Assembly (NCBI GenBank): GCA_044358015.1
Contig: JBIKOO010000007.1
Span: 1-64,000, forward strand
DNA: 64,000 bases
Source of the DNA: Casp-actino8 sp044358015
Lineage (GTDB): Bacteria > Actinomycetota > Acidimicrobiia > Acidimicrobiales > Ilumatobacteraceae
Direction of reading: 5' to 3'
Position numbers and translations under genes: made by a program. A model generated the notes under the pieces. That model was given only the letters and a program-made list of their open reading frames with translations, had not been told where the DNA came from and searched no databases. Of this stretch, positions 25,769 to 33,695 are shown one piece after another; position 1 is the first letter of the stretch; each line of letters starts with the position of its first letter.

Positions 25769-27348
25769 GCGGCACCGCCCATCATCATTCCGAGACGATG
25801 CATATCAATTTCCCCAGCCTTCATCTCACCAACAATTGCGCCGCGATACATCACGAGAATTCGATCGCTCAGTTCAATGAGTTCTTCAATCTCGCTGGAA
25901 ATCAAAAGCACACCGACCCCATCAGCCGCCGCCTGCTTGAGGCGTCCACCCATGTATTCAATAGCCCCAACATCAAGTCCACGAGTTGGCTGTGCTGCGA
26001 CCAAGACAGACGGACCAATACTTAGTTCACGAGCCAGAACCACACGTTGTTGGTTGCCGCCCGACAGCGTCCACATCGGAGCATCAACCGATGAGCAACT
26101 CACGCCGAACTCTTTGACGAGTTCTTCAGCCTGAGCAGAAATCTTTTTACGATCAAGAAAACCACGCTGAGCGACACTGCCTTGATCGGCGAGTACCAGA
26201 TTTTCGGCGACCGACATATCGAGCACACATCCCGAGTCGTGGCGATCTTCTGGGATCACCCCGATCCCCGATTTTGACATCGTGCCTGGGCGACCCGTCG
26301 AAATCTCACGACCCTTGACTTTGACAGTGCCCGAATTCAACGCGGTCAAGCTCGACAACACATCTGCCAACACTCGCTGACCGTTGCCTTCAACACCAGC
26401 AATGCCAACGATTTCTCCAGGCATGACCGATAACGAAAGATTCGCCAACTGCACACCAGCGGCTTTTGTCTGCACCGAAGCATTAACGACTTCTAGCGCT
26501 GGCACTGGTTCAGTATGTTCTGATACGACCAAGGTGCTGTCTGATACGTGACGAACCTTTCCACCACGAAGATCGACAGTGCGACCAACCATTGCTTCAG
26601 CCAGCGCATGGCGATCTGTTTCTTGAGTGCGCATAAAGGCCACGACTTTTCCATCACGCATAATCGTGATGTCATCGGTGGCTCGCAATACTTCTTCGAG
26701 CTTGTGACTCACGAGAGCCACCGTTCGTCCTTCGGTCTTCACAACATTGCGAAGTACGCCGAAAAGATGACTACTTTCCTCAGGTGTTAACACCGAAGTT
26801 GGTTCATCAAAAATCAAAATCTTGGGGTCACGGCGCAAGCATTTGATAATTTCAACGCGCTGCCTTTGACCCGCTGTCAGCGATGAGACCCGAGCATCGG
26901 GATCAACATCAAGACCATAACGCTCACCAATTTCGGCGACGCGCGAGCGCGCAGCCGAACGATCAAGGTGAGCTTTTTCACCCAACACAACGTTTTCCCA
27001 AACTGAGAGGCCATCAACCAAACTGAAGTGTTGGTGCACCATTCCGATACCTAGATCGGACGCAATTTGCGGACTTCCGATGCGAGCGTCTTTGCCGTTA
27101 ATCGCAATAGATCCCTCGTCGGGCATTACTAACCCAATGAGGATTTTCATCAGTGTGGATTTACCCGCACCATTTTGTCCGAGCACGCCATGAATTTCTC
27201 CGGCGCGCATCGTGAGATCAACGCCATCACACGCTGCAAGCGCGCCATAGCGTTTAACAATTCCACGAACGACCACCGCAGGTGGAGGGACCGAAGTCCC
27301 TCCACCCTTGTGGTTTTCGAGTAAATGATCCGAAATCGGATCAGCCAC
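25765..27348 (-). CDS. ABC transporter ATP-binding protein, two nucleotide-binding domains
   Basis: 527 aa if it starts at the GTG at 27348, which overlaps the BMP gene's stop by eight bases. A GTG nearer the first strand (VVVRGIVKRYG) is possible because the intervening codons form a strong hairpin. The first domain has Walker A GQNGAGKST and signature LTAGQRQRVEI. The second has a degenerate P-loop (GVEGNGQR) and signature LSGGNQQRVVLAREL. This asymmetric pair is typical of RbsA/NupO-type importers. It powers uptake with the two downstream permeases. Confidence 0.87.
   Translation of the reverse strand: MADPISDHLLENHKGGGTSVPPPAVVVRGIVKRYGALAACDGVDLTMRAGEIHGVLGQNGAGKSTLMKILIGLVMPDEGSIAINGKDARIGSPQIASDLGIGMVHQHFSLVDGLSVWENVVLGEKAHLDRSAARSRVAEIGERYGLDVDPDARVSSLTAGQRQRVEIIKCLRRDPKILIFDEPTSVLTPEESSHLFGVLRNVVKTEGRTVALVSHKLEEVLRATDDITIMRDGKVVAFMRTQETDRHALAEAMVGRTVDLRGGKVRHVSDSTLVVSEHTEPVPALEVVNASVQTKAAGVQLANLSLSVMPGEIVGIAGVEGNGQRVLADVLSSLTALNSGTVKVKGREISTGRPGTMSKSGIGVIPEDRHDSGCVLDMSVAENLVLADQGSVAQRGFLDRKKISAQAEELVKEFGVSCSSVDAPMWTLSGGNQQRVVLARELSIGPSVLVAAQPTRGLDVGAIEYMGGRLKQAAADGVGVLLISSEIEELIELSDRILVMYRGAIVGEMKAGEIDMHRLGMMMGGAA
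27281..27306 (-). promoter_or_regulatory. Intercistronic hairpin with cUUCGg tetraloop
   Basis: On the transcribed strand GGUGGAGGGAC and GUCCCUCCACC form a perfect 11-bp stem closed by C(UUCG)G, the unusually stable tetraloop. It begins 34 bases after the BMP stop codon, inside the presumed 5' end of the ATPase gene, and has no U-tract. It probably protects or separates the BMP message from the rest of the transporter mRNA. Confidence 0.6.
27326..27343. repeat. Short palindrome over the BMP stop codon
   Basis: TGATCCGA, AA, TCGGATCA form perfect 8-bp arms that include the TGA stop of the BMP gene. Together with the UUCG hairpin it makes two consecutive stems at the BMP/ATPase junction. Confidence 0.4.
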
Positions 27349-28504
27349 CGTAAGCCTGGCCCTTGATTGCACCAAGTTCAGCACCGAATTCACCGGCCGC
27401 CAACTTTGCGCCAATCTCGTCCATCGCGGTCTGCTGCTCTGGAGTCGGGTCACAGATAACTGCACCGGGTGATCCACCCGGACCAGCGTTGTCGCCAACC
27501 TGGTATGTGAGCTTCTCGCCTTCCTTGAAGGTTCCTGCAACAATGCGATCCAGGGCTTCAAGGATGTAGTCGCCAGCGTCAAACTTCACCGCGATGTTGT
27601 AGGTCAAGTCAGTGCGCTCACACGCAGTCGACGAACCAGCTGACATCGTGATGATGCCGTCAGCATTTGCCAACTGCACGATGGGCTCAAGTGCTCCAGC
27701 AAGGTACGCGTACACCGCGCCAACACCAGCGGCCTTGGCAGCGTTGTATGCCTCAGTTGCACCAGCGGTGTTGTCGAAGTCGTAGTCGTATGCGCCGGTC
27801 TTCACGTATGAGAATTCAACGTCGGGAAGAACAGCCTTGAGTCCGAGTTCGTAAGCAAGGTATGCCTCTTTTTCGAAGTTCAAGTCACAGCAACCAAGGA
27901 ACGTAGCCTTGTTGTTGCCAGCGGCCTTGAGCAACAAGCCCGTGGCGTAACCAGCTGAGTAGCTGATCGTGGATGAGTCGTCGAGTGTCTGCGCCAAACC
28001 GGGCAGATCGGCGAATCCAGCACCACAGTTGCAGTACCAGAAGATGTCCGGGTACTTCTCGGTGAGGTCGGCCAAAGGTCCAGCAATTTCACTTGCACCG
28101 ACCGCGATGATGTCAACGTTCTGCTGTGCCAAGTCGTCCATGGCAGTTGCAGCCTTATCGGCTTCAATCTTGTCCACGATGATTGGGTCGGGCAGACCAT
28201 TGCTTGAAGTGAATGCCTTCACGCCGTCGACGAGTGCCTGGTAGTAGGCGCCATCATTGGCCGGTCCGGGGATTGCGAGTGCGAACTGCACAACGCCGTC
28301 ACCGTTTGAGTCGAGTGCCGCAACATCGCCCGAGGGCTCTTCAGTTGAAGGTGCGTCAGTTGACGGAGCTTCACTTGATGGTGCCTCGCTTGATGCTGGG
28401 GCCTCAGTTTCGGGTGCGCTACTTGAGTCATCGCCGCCACATGCGGTGAAGAGCAACGCAGCAAAACCGAGAGCCGCAAGCGGCTTACGGAAATGAGCTT
28501 TCAT
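27341..28504 (-). CDS. BMP-family ABC substrate-binding lipoprotein
   Basis: 387 aa from the ATG at 28504, which has AGGAGG seven bases upstream; the longer open frame to 28654 is leader. A lipoprotein signal ends LLFTACGG (C22), then a 40-residue Ser/Pro/Glu linker, then a periplasmic-binding fold of the basic membrane protein family (NDGAYYQALVDGVKAF, YAYLAGALEPIVQLANADG). BMP proteins bind nucleosides, purines or similar small solutes, and hand them to the NupP/NupQ-like permeases next door. Eight cysteines are unusual for the family. A 33-bp palindrome lies 68 bases upstream. Confidence 0.87.
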   Translation of the reverse strand: MKAHFRKPLAALGFAALLFTACGGDDSSSAPETEAPASSEAPSSEAPSTDAPSTEEPSGDVAALDSNGDGVVQFALAIPGPANDGAYYQALVDGVKAFTSSNGLPDPIIVDKIEADKAATAMDDLAQQNVDIIAVGASEIAGPLADLTEKYPDIFWYCNCGAGFADLPGLAQTLDDSSTISYSAGYATGLLLKAAGNNKATFLGCCDLNFEKEAYLAYELGLKAVLPDVEFSYVKTGAYDYDFDNTAGATEAYNAAKAAGVGAVYAYLAGALEPIVQLANADGIITMSAGSSTACERTDLTYNIAVKFDAGDYILEALDRIVAGTFKEGEKLTYQVGDNAGPGGSPGAVICDPTPEQQTAMDEIGAKLAAGEFGAELGAIKGQAYGG

Positions 28505-28571
28505 GTTTCCTCCTGTTGTTGTTGTTTGTTCACGCGTCACCCTTGCGGATGACTTCATTGCGTCATTGCTT

Positions 28572-28604
28572 CGCGTTGTCACAACTTTAGTTTGTGACCA
28601 CGCG
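28572..28604. promoter_or_regulatory. 33-bp palindrome upstream of the BMP importer genes
   Basis: Arms CGCGTTGTCACAA and TTGTGACCACGCG (13 bp each, one mismatch) flank a 7-base centre. It lies in the 146-bp gap between the RraA-like and BMP genes. The half-site GTGGTCACAA differs from the GntR operators at 17.4 and 37.5 kb, so another regulator, or a different binding mode, may control uptake genes. Confidence 0.55.
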
Positions 28605-28650
28605 TCGTTCTCATAGCGAAAAGCTACGAGCCCCCTCTTTTGGCTTCTGA

Positions 28651-29295
28651 TCATCTCTTCAGCCTCGAGACCACGTCGGCTTTATAACGGTATGCCGAAT
28701 TTAATCGCTCACCTGCGGCGAGCGCTTCTAAAACCTGCTCTTCACCTTTTTCATACAGAGCAGCAGCTTCTAGGATTTCCTGAGCATCCTTAGCCGACAA
28801 GCGGACACAACCAGAGTCATCGAGCACAATCTGATCGCCCGTCGACACTTCTTGCCCAAGAATGTCGACTGTCTCACCTACCGAAACAACATGGGCCCGC
28901 CCAAGTGGGCCGACAACTGCGGTTCCGCTGGCATAAATCGGTAGTTCTAGGTTCTGCATGGCGGTGATGTCTCGGACAAAGCCATCTATAGCGACGCCGA
29001 CAAATCCGGCTTGCTGCGCTGAGGCCGTCAAGATTTCGCCCCAGATCGCACCACCGATATCAATGGCCCCAGCGATCACGAGAACCTTGCCTTCTTGCAT
29101 CGCCGAAAGAACTTCGTACATCGGCTTGAAATCGGCGCCCGAATCGCGCCGCTCAATCTGCACAGTGACGACTTCGCCAACTACTGGACAGCGCGCCACG
29201 ACGATGGGTGCGAGCGGAGGCGTGAGCCAACCACTCATTCCGCGCAACGCGAGAACATCAGCAATGGCCGACGAGGAAGCAGCGGGGATTTTCAT
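28651..29295 (-). CDS. RraA / HMG aldolase-like family protein
   Basis: 214 aa from the ATG at 29295, which overlaps the Rieske gene's stop (ATGA). RraA-fold protein with GEVVTVQIERRDSGADF and VAIDGFVRDITAMQNLELPIYASG; the GxxxDGxxRD-like part is that of metal-dependent 4-hydroxy-4-methyl-2-oxoglutarate / 4-carboxy-4-hydroxy-2-oxoadipate aldolases and of RraA. In a degradative operon the aldolase or decarboxylase reading is more likely than RNase E inhibition. It is the last gene before the BMP promoter region. Confidence 0.8.
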   Translation of the reverse strand: MKIPAASSSAIADVLALRGMSGWLTPPLAPIVVARCPVVGEVVTVQIERRDSGADFKPMYEVLSAMQEGKVLVIAGAIDIGGAIWGEILTASAQQAGFVGVAIDGFVRDITAMQNLELPIYASGTAVVGPLGRAHVVSVGETVDILGQEVSTGDQIVLDDSGCVRLSAKDAQEILEAAALYEKGEEQVLEALAAGERLNSAYRYKADVVSRLKR

Positions 29296-30503
29296 CCGGC
29301 CTTTTCTGTGACGGCGTTGTGAGCGACCAACTTGATCTTGCGACCAGGCCAGTTGCGCTGATAGCGATGCACCAACCAACGATTGAACTGCACATGGCTT
29401 TCTTCTTGCCACGAGTAACGACCCCGTGGAGCGAATTGCGAGTGCATTCCGCGCTGCACTTTTGTCGTGGCATCTTGGTCTTGCTTGACGAATACCTGCA
29501 CACCAGCGTCACTCATCTCGAGCAAGTACTCAAACATGGGGTGCTCAAGTGCTGACGGGTGGAACAAGTAACCAATTTCTACGTCGATCGTGTCTGGTGA
29601 CGTTGGACGAATAATGAAGAAGAATGCTTGATCGGGAGCAGTGCCGAAGCACAAGGTCGGTGGCATCAAAGCAAATGTTGAACGCCAGCGTTCTTCTTCG
29701 GTGAGCTTCGGGAATACCGGCATCAAAGCTTTAGTGGTGGCATTGAAGCCACCATCAATATGCGTATAACCGTTGGTACGAAACATCACTCCCGATGCGT
29801 CATCCCACGGCACTGGAAACGCCGCCATGTTGCTCGGACAGAAATCTTGAATGGTGTGGTGTAAACGATTGGCGTGATATCCATCGTTGAAGTTCTCCAT
29901 CATGACCTTCCAGTTCCAGGGAAGGTCTTTCAGCGTGAATGTTCCGGGGCACACCGTGTTTTCAAGTTCGTAATTTGCGAGCAACGGTTCGTAACGCGAC
30001 ATGGTCGGACCAAACGGTGCGGCATCAAGATCGAAGTTGACCATAATGAAGCCCTTCCACAATTCAACTTTCAGATTGGGCATACCCCATTGCTTCTTGT
30101 CGAAGTCTTTGGTCTTTTCCATTGCCGGAGCGCCAAGCAATCGACCATCGAGGCCGTACACCCACTGGTGATACGGACACGTAAAGGTTCCACAATTGCC
30201 CGCATCTTCTTTGATCTGCATTCCGCGGTGCTGACAAATTGAAGAGAAGACGTGAACTTCGCCCTCTTTGGTGCGGGCCACAATGACATGCTCGCCATTG
30301 GCAGTCGTGGTGTAGTAATCGCCAGGATTCTTAATTTGATCGACACGACCAACGCACAGCCACTCTTGAGCAAAGATTGTCTTCTGTTCAAACTCGAGGA
30401 ATTCGTCCGACGTATAAATCACTGGCGGCATCGTGCAGGCCACCGACACATCGGCAATTGAAGCATCAAAAGACTTCAGTAGCTCATCGTTCAAAATAGT
30501 CAT
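29292..30503 (-). CDS. Rieske ring-hydroxylating oxygenase, alpha subunit
   Basis: 403 aa. Rieske ligands CQH (C90, H92) and CPYH (C109, H112). The mononuclear iron site ENFNDGYHANRLHH has H210 and H215. Length and motif spacing match aromatic-ring dioxygenase alpha subunits and the choline/glycine-betaine oxygenase group. Beta subunit, ferredoxin and reductase are absent nearby, so electrons must come from elsewhere. AAGGACAAAG before the ATG is a good binding site. Second Rieske oxygenase of the locus; only distantly similar to the one at 14923. Confidence 0.88.
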   Translation of the reverse strand: MTILNDELLKSFDASIADVSVACTMPPVIYTSDEFLEFEQKTIFAQEWLCVGRVDQIKNPGDYYTTTANGEHVIVARTKEGEVHVFSSICQHRGMQIKEDAGNCGTFTCPYHQWVYGLDGRLLGAPAMEKTKDFDKKQWGMPNLKVELWKGFIMVNFDLDAAPFGPTMSRYEPLLANYELENTVCPGTFTLKDLPWNWKVMMENFNDGYHANRLHHTIQDFCPSNMAAFPVPWDDASGVMFRTNGYTHIDGGFNATTKALMPVFPKLTEEERWRSTFALMPPTLCFGTAPDQAFFFIIRPTSPDTIDVEIGYLFHPSALEHPMFEYLLEMSDAGVQVFVKQDQDATTKVQRGMHSQFAPRGRYSWQEESHVQFNRWLVHRYQRNWPGRKIKLVAHNAVTEKAG

Positions 30504-30525
30504 TTCTTTGTCCTTCCTAGATGTC

Positions 30526-32061
30526 TCACGACGGTTGACTTTCTTTCAACAGAAACTTACGAATTTTGCCAACACTCGTTCGGGGTAATTCGTCCACAAA
30601 AGTGATGTCCCGAGGCCTCTTTGATTTAGCGAGACGTTCATCGCACCAGGCGTGCATTTCAGCGACTGTCGGCGCCTTCAAAGGATCACGCGCCACAACA
30701 AATCCGACCGGCACTTCATCACGAATATCGTCGGGTTGCCCAATGACCGCAGCTTCAAGAATCTCGGGATGGGCTGACAACACTTGTTCAACTTCAACTG
30801 TTGAAACGTTCTCTCCGGCGACCTTCAACACATCAGCGCGACGACCATCAAAGTAATGGCGACCATTCGCATCGCGAGTGGCGCGATCTCCAGTCAAGAA
30901 CCAACCATTGCGATAACTCTTTGCCGTCGTGGCGGGATCATCGAGGTATCCGCTGAACAAGGTGACACCAGGCGTCCCGCCGACAACGATTTCACCGATT
31001 TCACCAACGGCAACTGAACGACCTTCGCCGTCTTGAACATCAAGAATGCAACCGGGCGAGACATAGCCCATGCAATCAGGACGCGGCGCTGCTTCTTCGT
31101 CAGTGAGTACTGCAGGAATTGTTTCGGTCATCCCGTATAACTGTCGTGGCTGGCATGACAGCAATTCCGCGAGTTCGGCATATTGATGTTCGGCAATGTT
31201 CATTGCATACCAACAATGTTTGAGGGCTAAACCAGGTACTGGTGTATTGCCTCGCGCCAAGATCATGCGAATGGGCGCCGCGAACAAACTCGCATGAGTC
31301 GCTGAGTAAGTCTTGGCTTGTTGTAAAAAGCGAGTCGCACTAAAGGTGCTCATCAATGCAACAGATGCACCAACGGCGATCGCTGAAGCAAAGCTGTAGT
31401 ACTGCGCATTGGCATGAAACAGTGGCAACACCACTAACTGACGATCATCAGGGGTGAGCCCGCTTGCTGTAGCCATCACTTGTCCGGCAAACGCGTAGTT
31501 GGCTTGACTGATGTCAACGCCTTTGGGGCGACCTGTGGTTCCGGATGTAAACATCACCGATGCACGATCGTGAATGTTGAGCATCGGCCAATCAGTGAAC
31601 TTCTCTGTTCCGAAAACTGCCAATTCGCAATCGTCCTCATCGATCACGATGACCGGAATTGAACGAGCTGCGGCACTGAATTCATCTTCACGATGAACTG
31701 AACACACTCCAACTCGGGTATGCGTTCGCGATTGATGTTCAATCAATTCTTGGGTTCGTGATTGCGGATCACTCGGAACAATCCACGCGCCAAGACGAAT
31801 GCTTGCCAACCATAGAGCGACGAAGGCGGGCGAATTTGTCAGCGCAAGATTGACCGAGTCGCCTTGAGCAACCCCAAGACCAGTCAGCTTTGCGGCAGCA
31901 CGGGCGACGACATCATCAAACTCGGCATAGGTCCATGAGTGAGAGGAACCAGACGAAGTTTCAAAGACCAAGAACGTTGCGTTTGAGCGCGTTGCCACCG
32001 CATCGCGCCACAGATCGCCAAAACACGTGCCATCAGTATTGCCATCAGTATTTATTGTCAT
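30526..32061 (-). CDS. Acyl-CoA synthetase / AMP-dependent ligase
   Basis: 511 aa from the ATG at 32061, preceded by GGGAGGGG. ANL superfamily: P-loop FTSGTTGRPKG near 170, core LYGMTETIP, hinge YFDGRRADVLKVAGENVS, and the catalytic C-terminal lysine in TSVGKIRKF. It should activate a carboxylic acid to its CoA thioester via an acyl adenylate, which fits aromatic or short organic acid catabolism downstream of HyuA/HyuB. A few codons of extra N-terminus are possible from 32076. Confidence 0.87.
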   Translation of the reverse strand: MTINTDGNTDGTCFGDLWRDAVATRSNATFLVFETSSGSSHSWTYAEFDDVVARAAAKLTGLGVAQGDSVNLALTNSPAFVALWLASIRLGAWIVPSDPQSRTQELIEHQSRTHTRVGVCSVHREDEFSAAARSIPVIVIDEDDCELAVFGTEKFTDWPMLNIHDRASVMFTSGTTGRPKGVDISQANYAFAGQVMATASGLTPDDRQLVVLPLFHANAQYYSFASAIAVGASVALMSTFSATRFLQQAKTYSATHASLFAAPIRMILARGNTPVPGLALKHCWYAMNIAEHQYAELAELLSCQPRQLYGMTETIPAVLTDEEAAPRPDCMGYVSPGCILDVQDGEGRSVAVGEIGEIVVGGTPGVTLFSGYLDDPATTAKSYRNGWFLTGDRATRDANGRHYFDGRRADVLKVAGENVSTVEVEQVLSAHPEILEAAVIGQPDDIRDEVPVGFVVARDPLKAPTVAEMHAWCDERLAKSKRPRDITFVDELPRTSVGKIRKFLLKESQPS

Positions 32062-32120
32062 TTTCCCCTCCCCCATTTACTCAAACTCTGTTGTTAGTAC
32101 CCAACGTCTCGCGAAATGCG

Positions 32121-33695
32121 TCAGCTATCAACCGCTCCGTAGCCGCCGCCGCCTGGAAGATCGAGACGAACACGATCGCCCGACTTCAATGCGACTCGAG
32201 CCTGGGTACGTACTGATTCATCGTTGACCGTGAAGTTGCCCGACTCGCCAGCTTCACCACCAAAGATTCCTTCCGGTGGCACTGCCAATCGAGAAGTCAC
32301 AGCATTGAGTTGCCAACCCTTAGGTGCATCTACCGTGAACTCAACGGTCTGACCAAGTCCTCCCATGGTGTGTCCCTTACCGCCCGAACCGAGACGCAAT
32401 TCTTTACGGAAGAAACGAATGGGAGCCGAAGCTTCAACAACTTCCACCGGAACTGCTGACACGCCAGTTGGGTATGAACAAGCCGACAAACCATTCTTCG
32501 TTGCACGGGCACCAACACCACCGGCGTAGGTGAACATTGATGTAATGAACGGACTGCCATCATCGTAGGTTCCGCTGACCTGCATGGTCCACACCGCGCC
32601 AGCGCCTTCAGCCATTGCTTGCATCGGGCGAATCTGCGCCAAGGCCTTGAGCAATGCATTCGGCAAGAACATGCCAACAACGTGTCGTGCCGTGCAAGGC
32701 TGCGGAGACACCGCGTTCACGATTGAACCGACGGGGGCTTCAACCAAAATTGGGGCCAAGCTGCCATAGTTGTTTGGCAGGTCGGGGTTCAATACTGCGC
32801 GTACCGCAAAGGTTGTGTAGGCGTGGGTGTAGTTGCGAACCACGTTGATTCCGTACGGGCTTGCACCCGACGAACCTTCGTAGTCAACCAAGATTTCACC
32901 TTTGTCAGTATCAACAGTGATGGCACACGCAATATGAATGCGACTGCCGTCGGCCAAGTCGAGTTCTGCACTTGCCTCGTAGGTGCCAGCAGGCAGTTCG
33001 CGAATTGCGGCGCGAGTTGCTGCATCACTACGAGTAATGATTTCATCGCTGAGTTCTTCGATGTCATCAAGATCGTGCTGTTCGCACAAGGCCAACAAAC
33101 GGCGTGCTCCAACTTCGCCAGATGCCATCTGAGCCTGCAAGTCTCCAGCCATATGGTCGGGTTGACGCACGTTCGACAAGATGAACTTCCAAACATCGTG
33201 ATTACGTTCGCCGCCGATCATCAAACGACAAATCGGAATCCAGAGTCCTTCTTCAAAAACGTCACGGGCGCCAGCGCCGATTCCGTATCCACCAACATCA
33301 GTGTGGTGAATTGTTGAACCAAAGAAGGCGATGATTTCATCGTTCTTCCACACCGGACACATCACGGTCACGTCAAGCAACTGACCGGCTGTCTTGTAAG
33401 GATCGTTGGTGACGATGATGTCGCCTGGCTTCAAGCTGCTGATGGGGTAATCATCAAGGATTGCCCCAACGGCACGTGCCAGTGAGTTGATGTGACCAGG
33501 AGTTCCGGTCACAGCTTGCGCAACCATGCGACCACGCTTATCAAATACGGCATTTGCTAAGTCGCCAGCTTCACGCACGATTGGCGAGAACGCTGCACGC
33601 TGCAACGCACGCGCTTGCTCATTCACTGTGGCAATCAGGCTCTGCCACAACACTTCAAGTTCGATGGGATCAAAAGTACGGGCCATCTTGGTCAC
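32121..33695 (-). CDS. hyuB: Hydantoinase B / oxoprolinase-like subunit
   Basis: 524 aa. HyuB family: FDPIELEVLWQSL at the start, GHINSLARAVGAIL, IIVTNDPYKTAGQLLDVTV, and ending RVRLDLPGGGGYG. Partners with HyuA for ATP-dependent opening of a cyclic amide (5-oxoproline, N-methylhydantoin), and related complexes carboxylate ketones. The GTG at 33695 overlaps the HyuA stop (GTGA) and has GGAAAG upstream; an ATG three codons in is the alternative. Reaction type is known for the family; which ring or ketone is used here is not. Confidence 0.87.
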   Translation of the reverse strand: MTKMARTFDPIELEVLWQSLIATVNEQARALQRAAFSPIVREAGDLANAVFDKRGRMVAQAVTGTPGHINSLARAVGAILDDYPISSLKPGDIIVTNDPYKTAGQLLDVTVMCPVWKNDEIIAFFGSTIHHTDVGGYGIGAGARDVFEEGLWIPICRLMIGGERNHDVWKFILSNVRQPDHMAGDLQAQMASGEVGARRLLALCEQHDLDDIEELSDEIITRSDAATRAAIRELPAGTYEASAELDLADGSRIHIACAITVDTDKGEILVDYEGSSGASPYGINVVRNYTHAYTTFAVRAVLNPDLPNNYGSLAPILVEAPVGSIVNAVSPQPCTARHVVGMFLPNALLKALAQIRPMQAMAEGAGAVWTMQVSGTYDDGSPFITSMFTYAGGVGARATKNGLSACSYPTGVSAVPVEVVEASAPIRFFRKELRLGSGGKGHTMGGLGQTVEFTVDAPKGWQLNAVTSRLAVPPEGIFGGEAGESGNFTVNDESVRTQARVALKSGDRVRLDLPGGGGYGAVDS

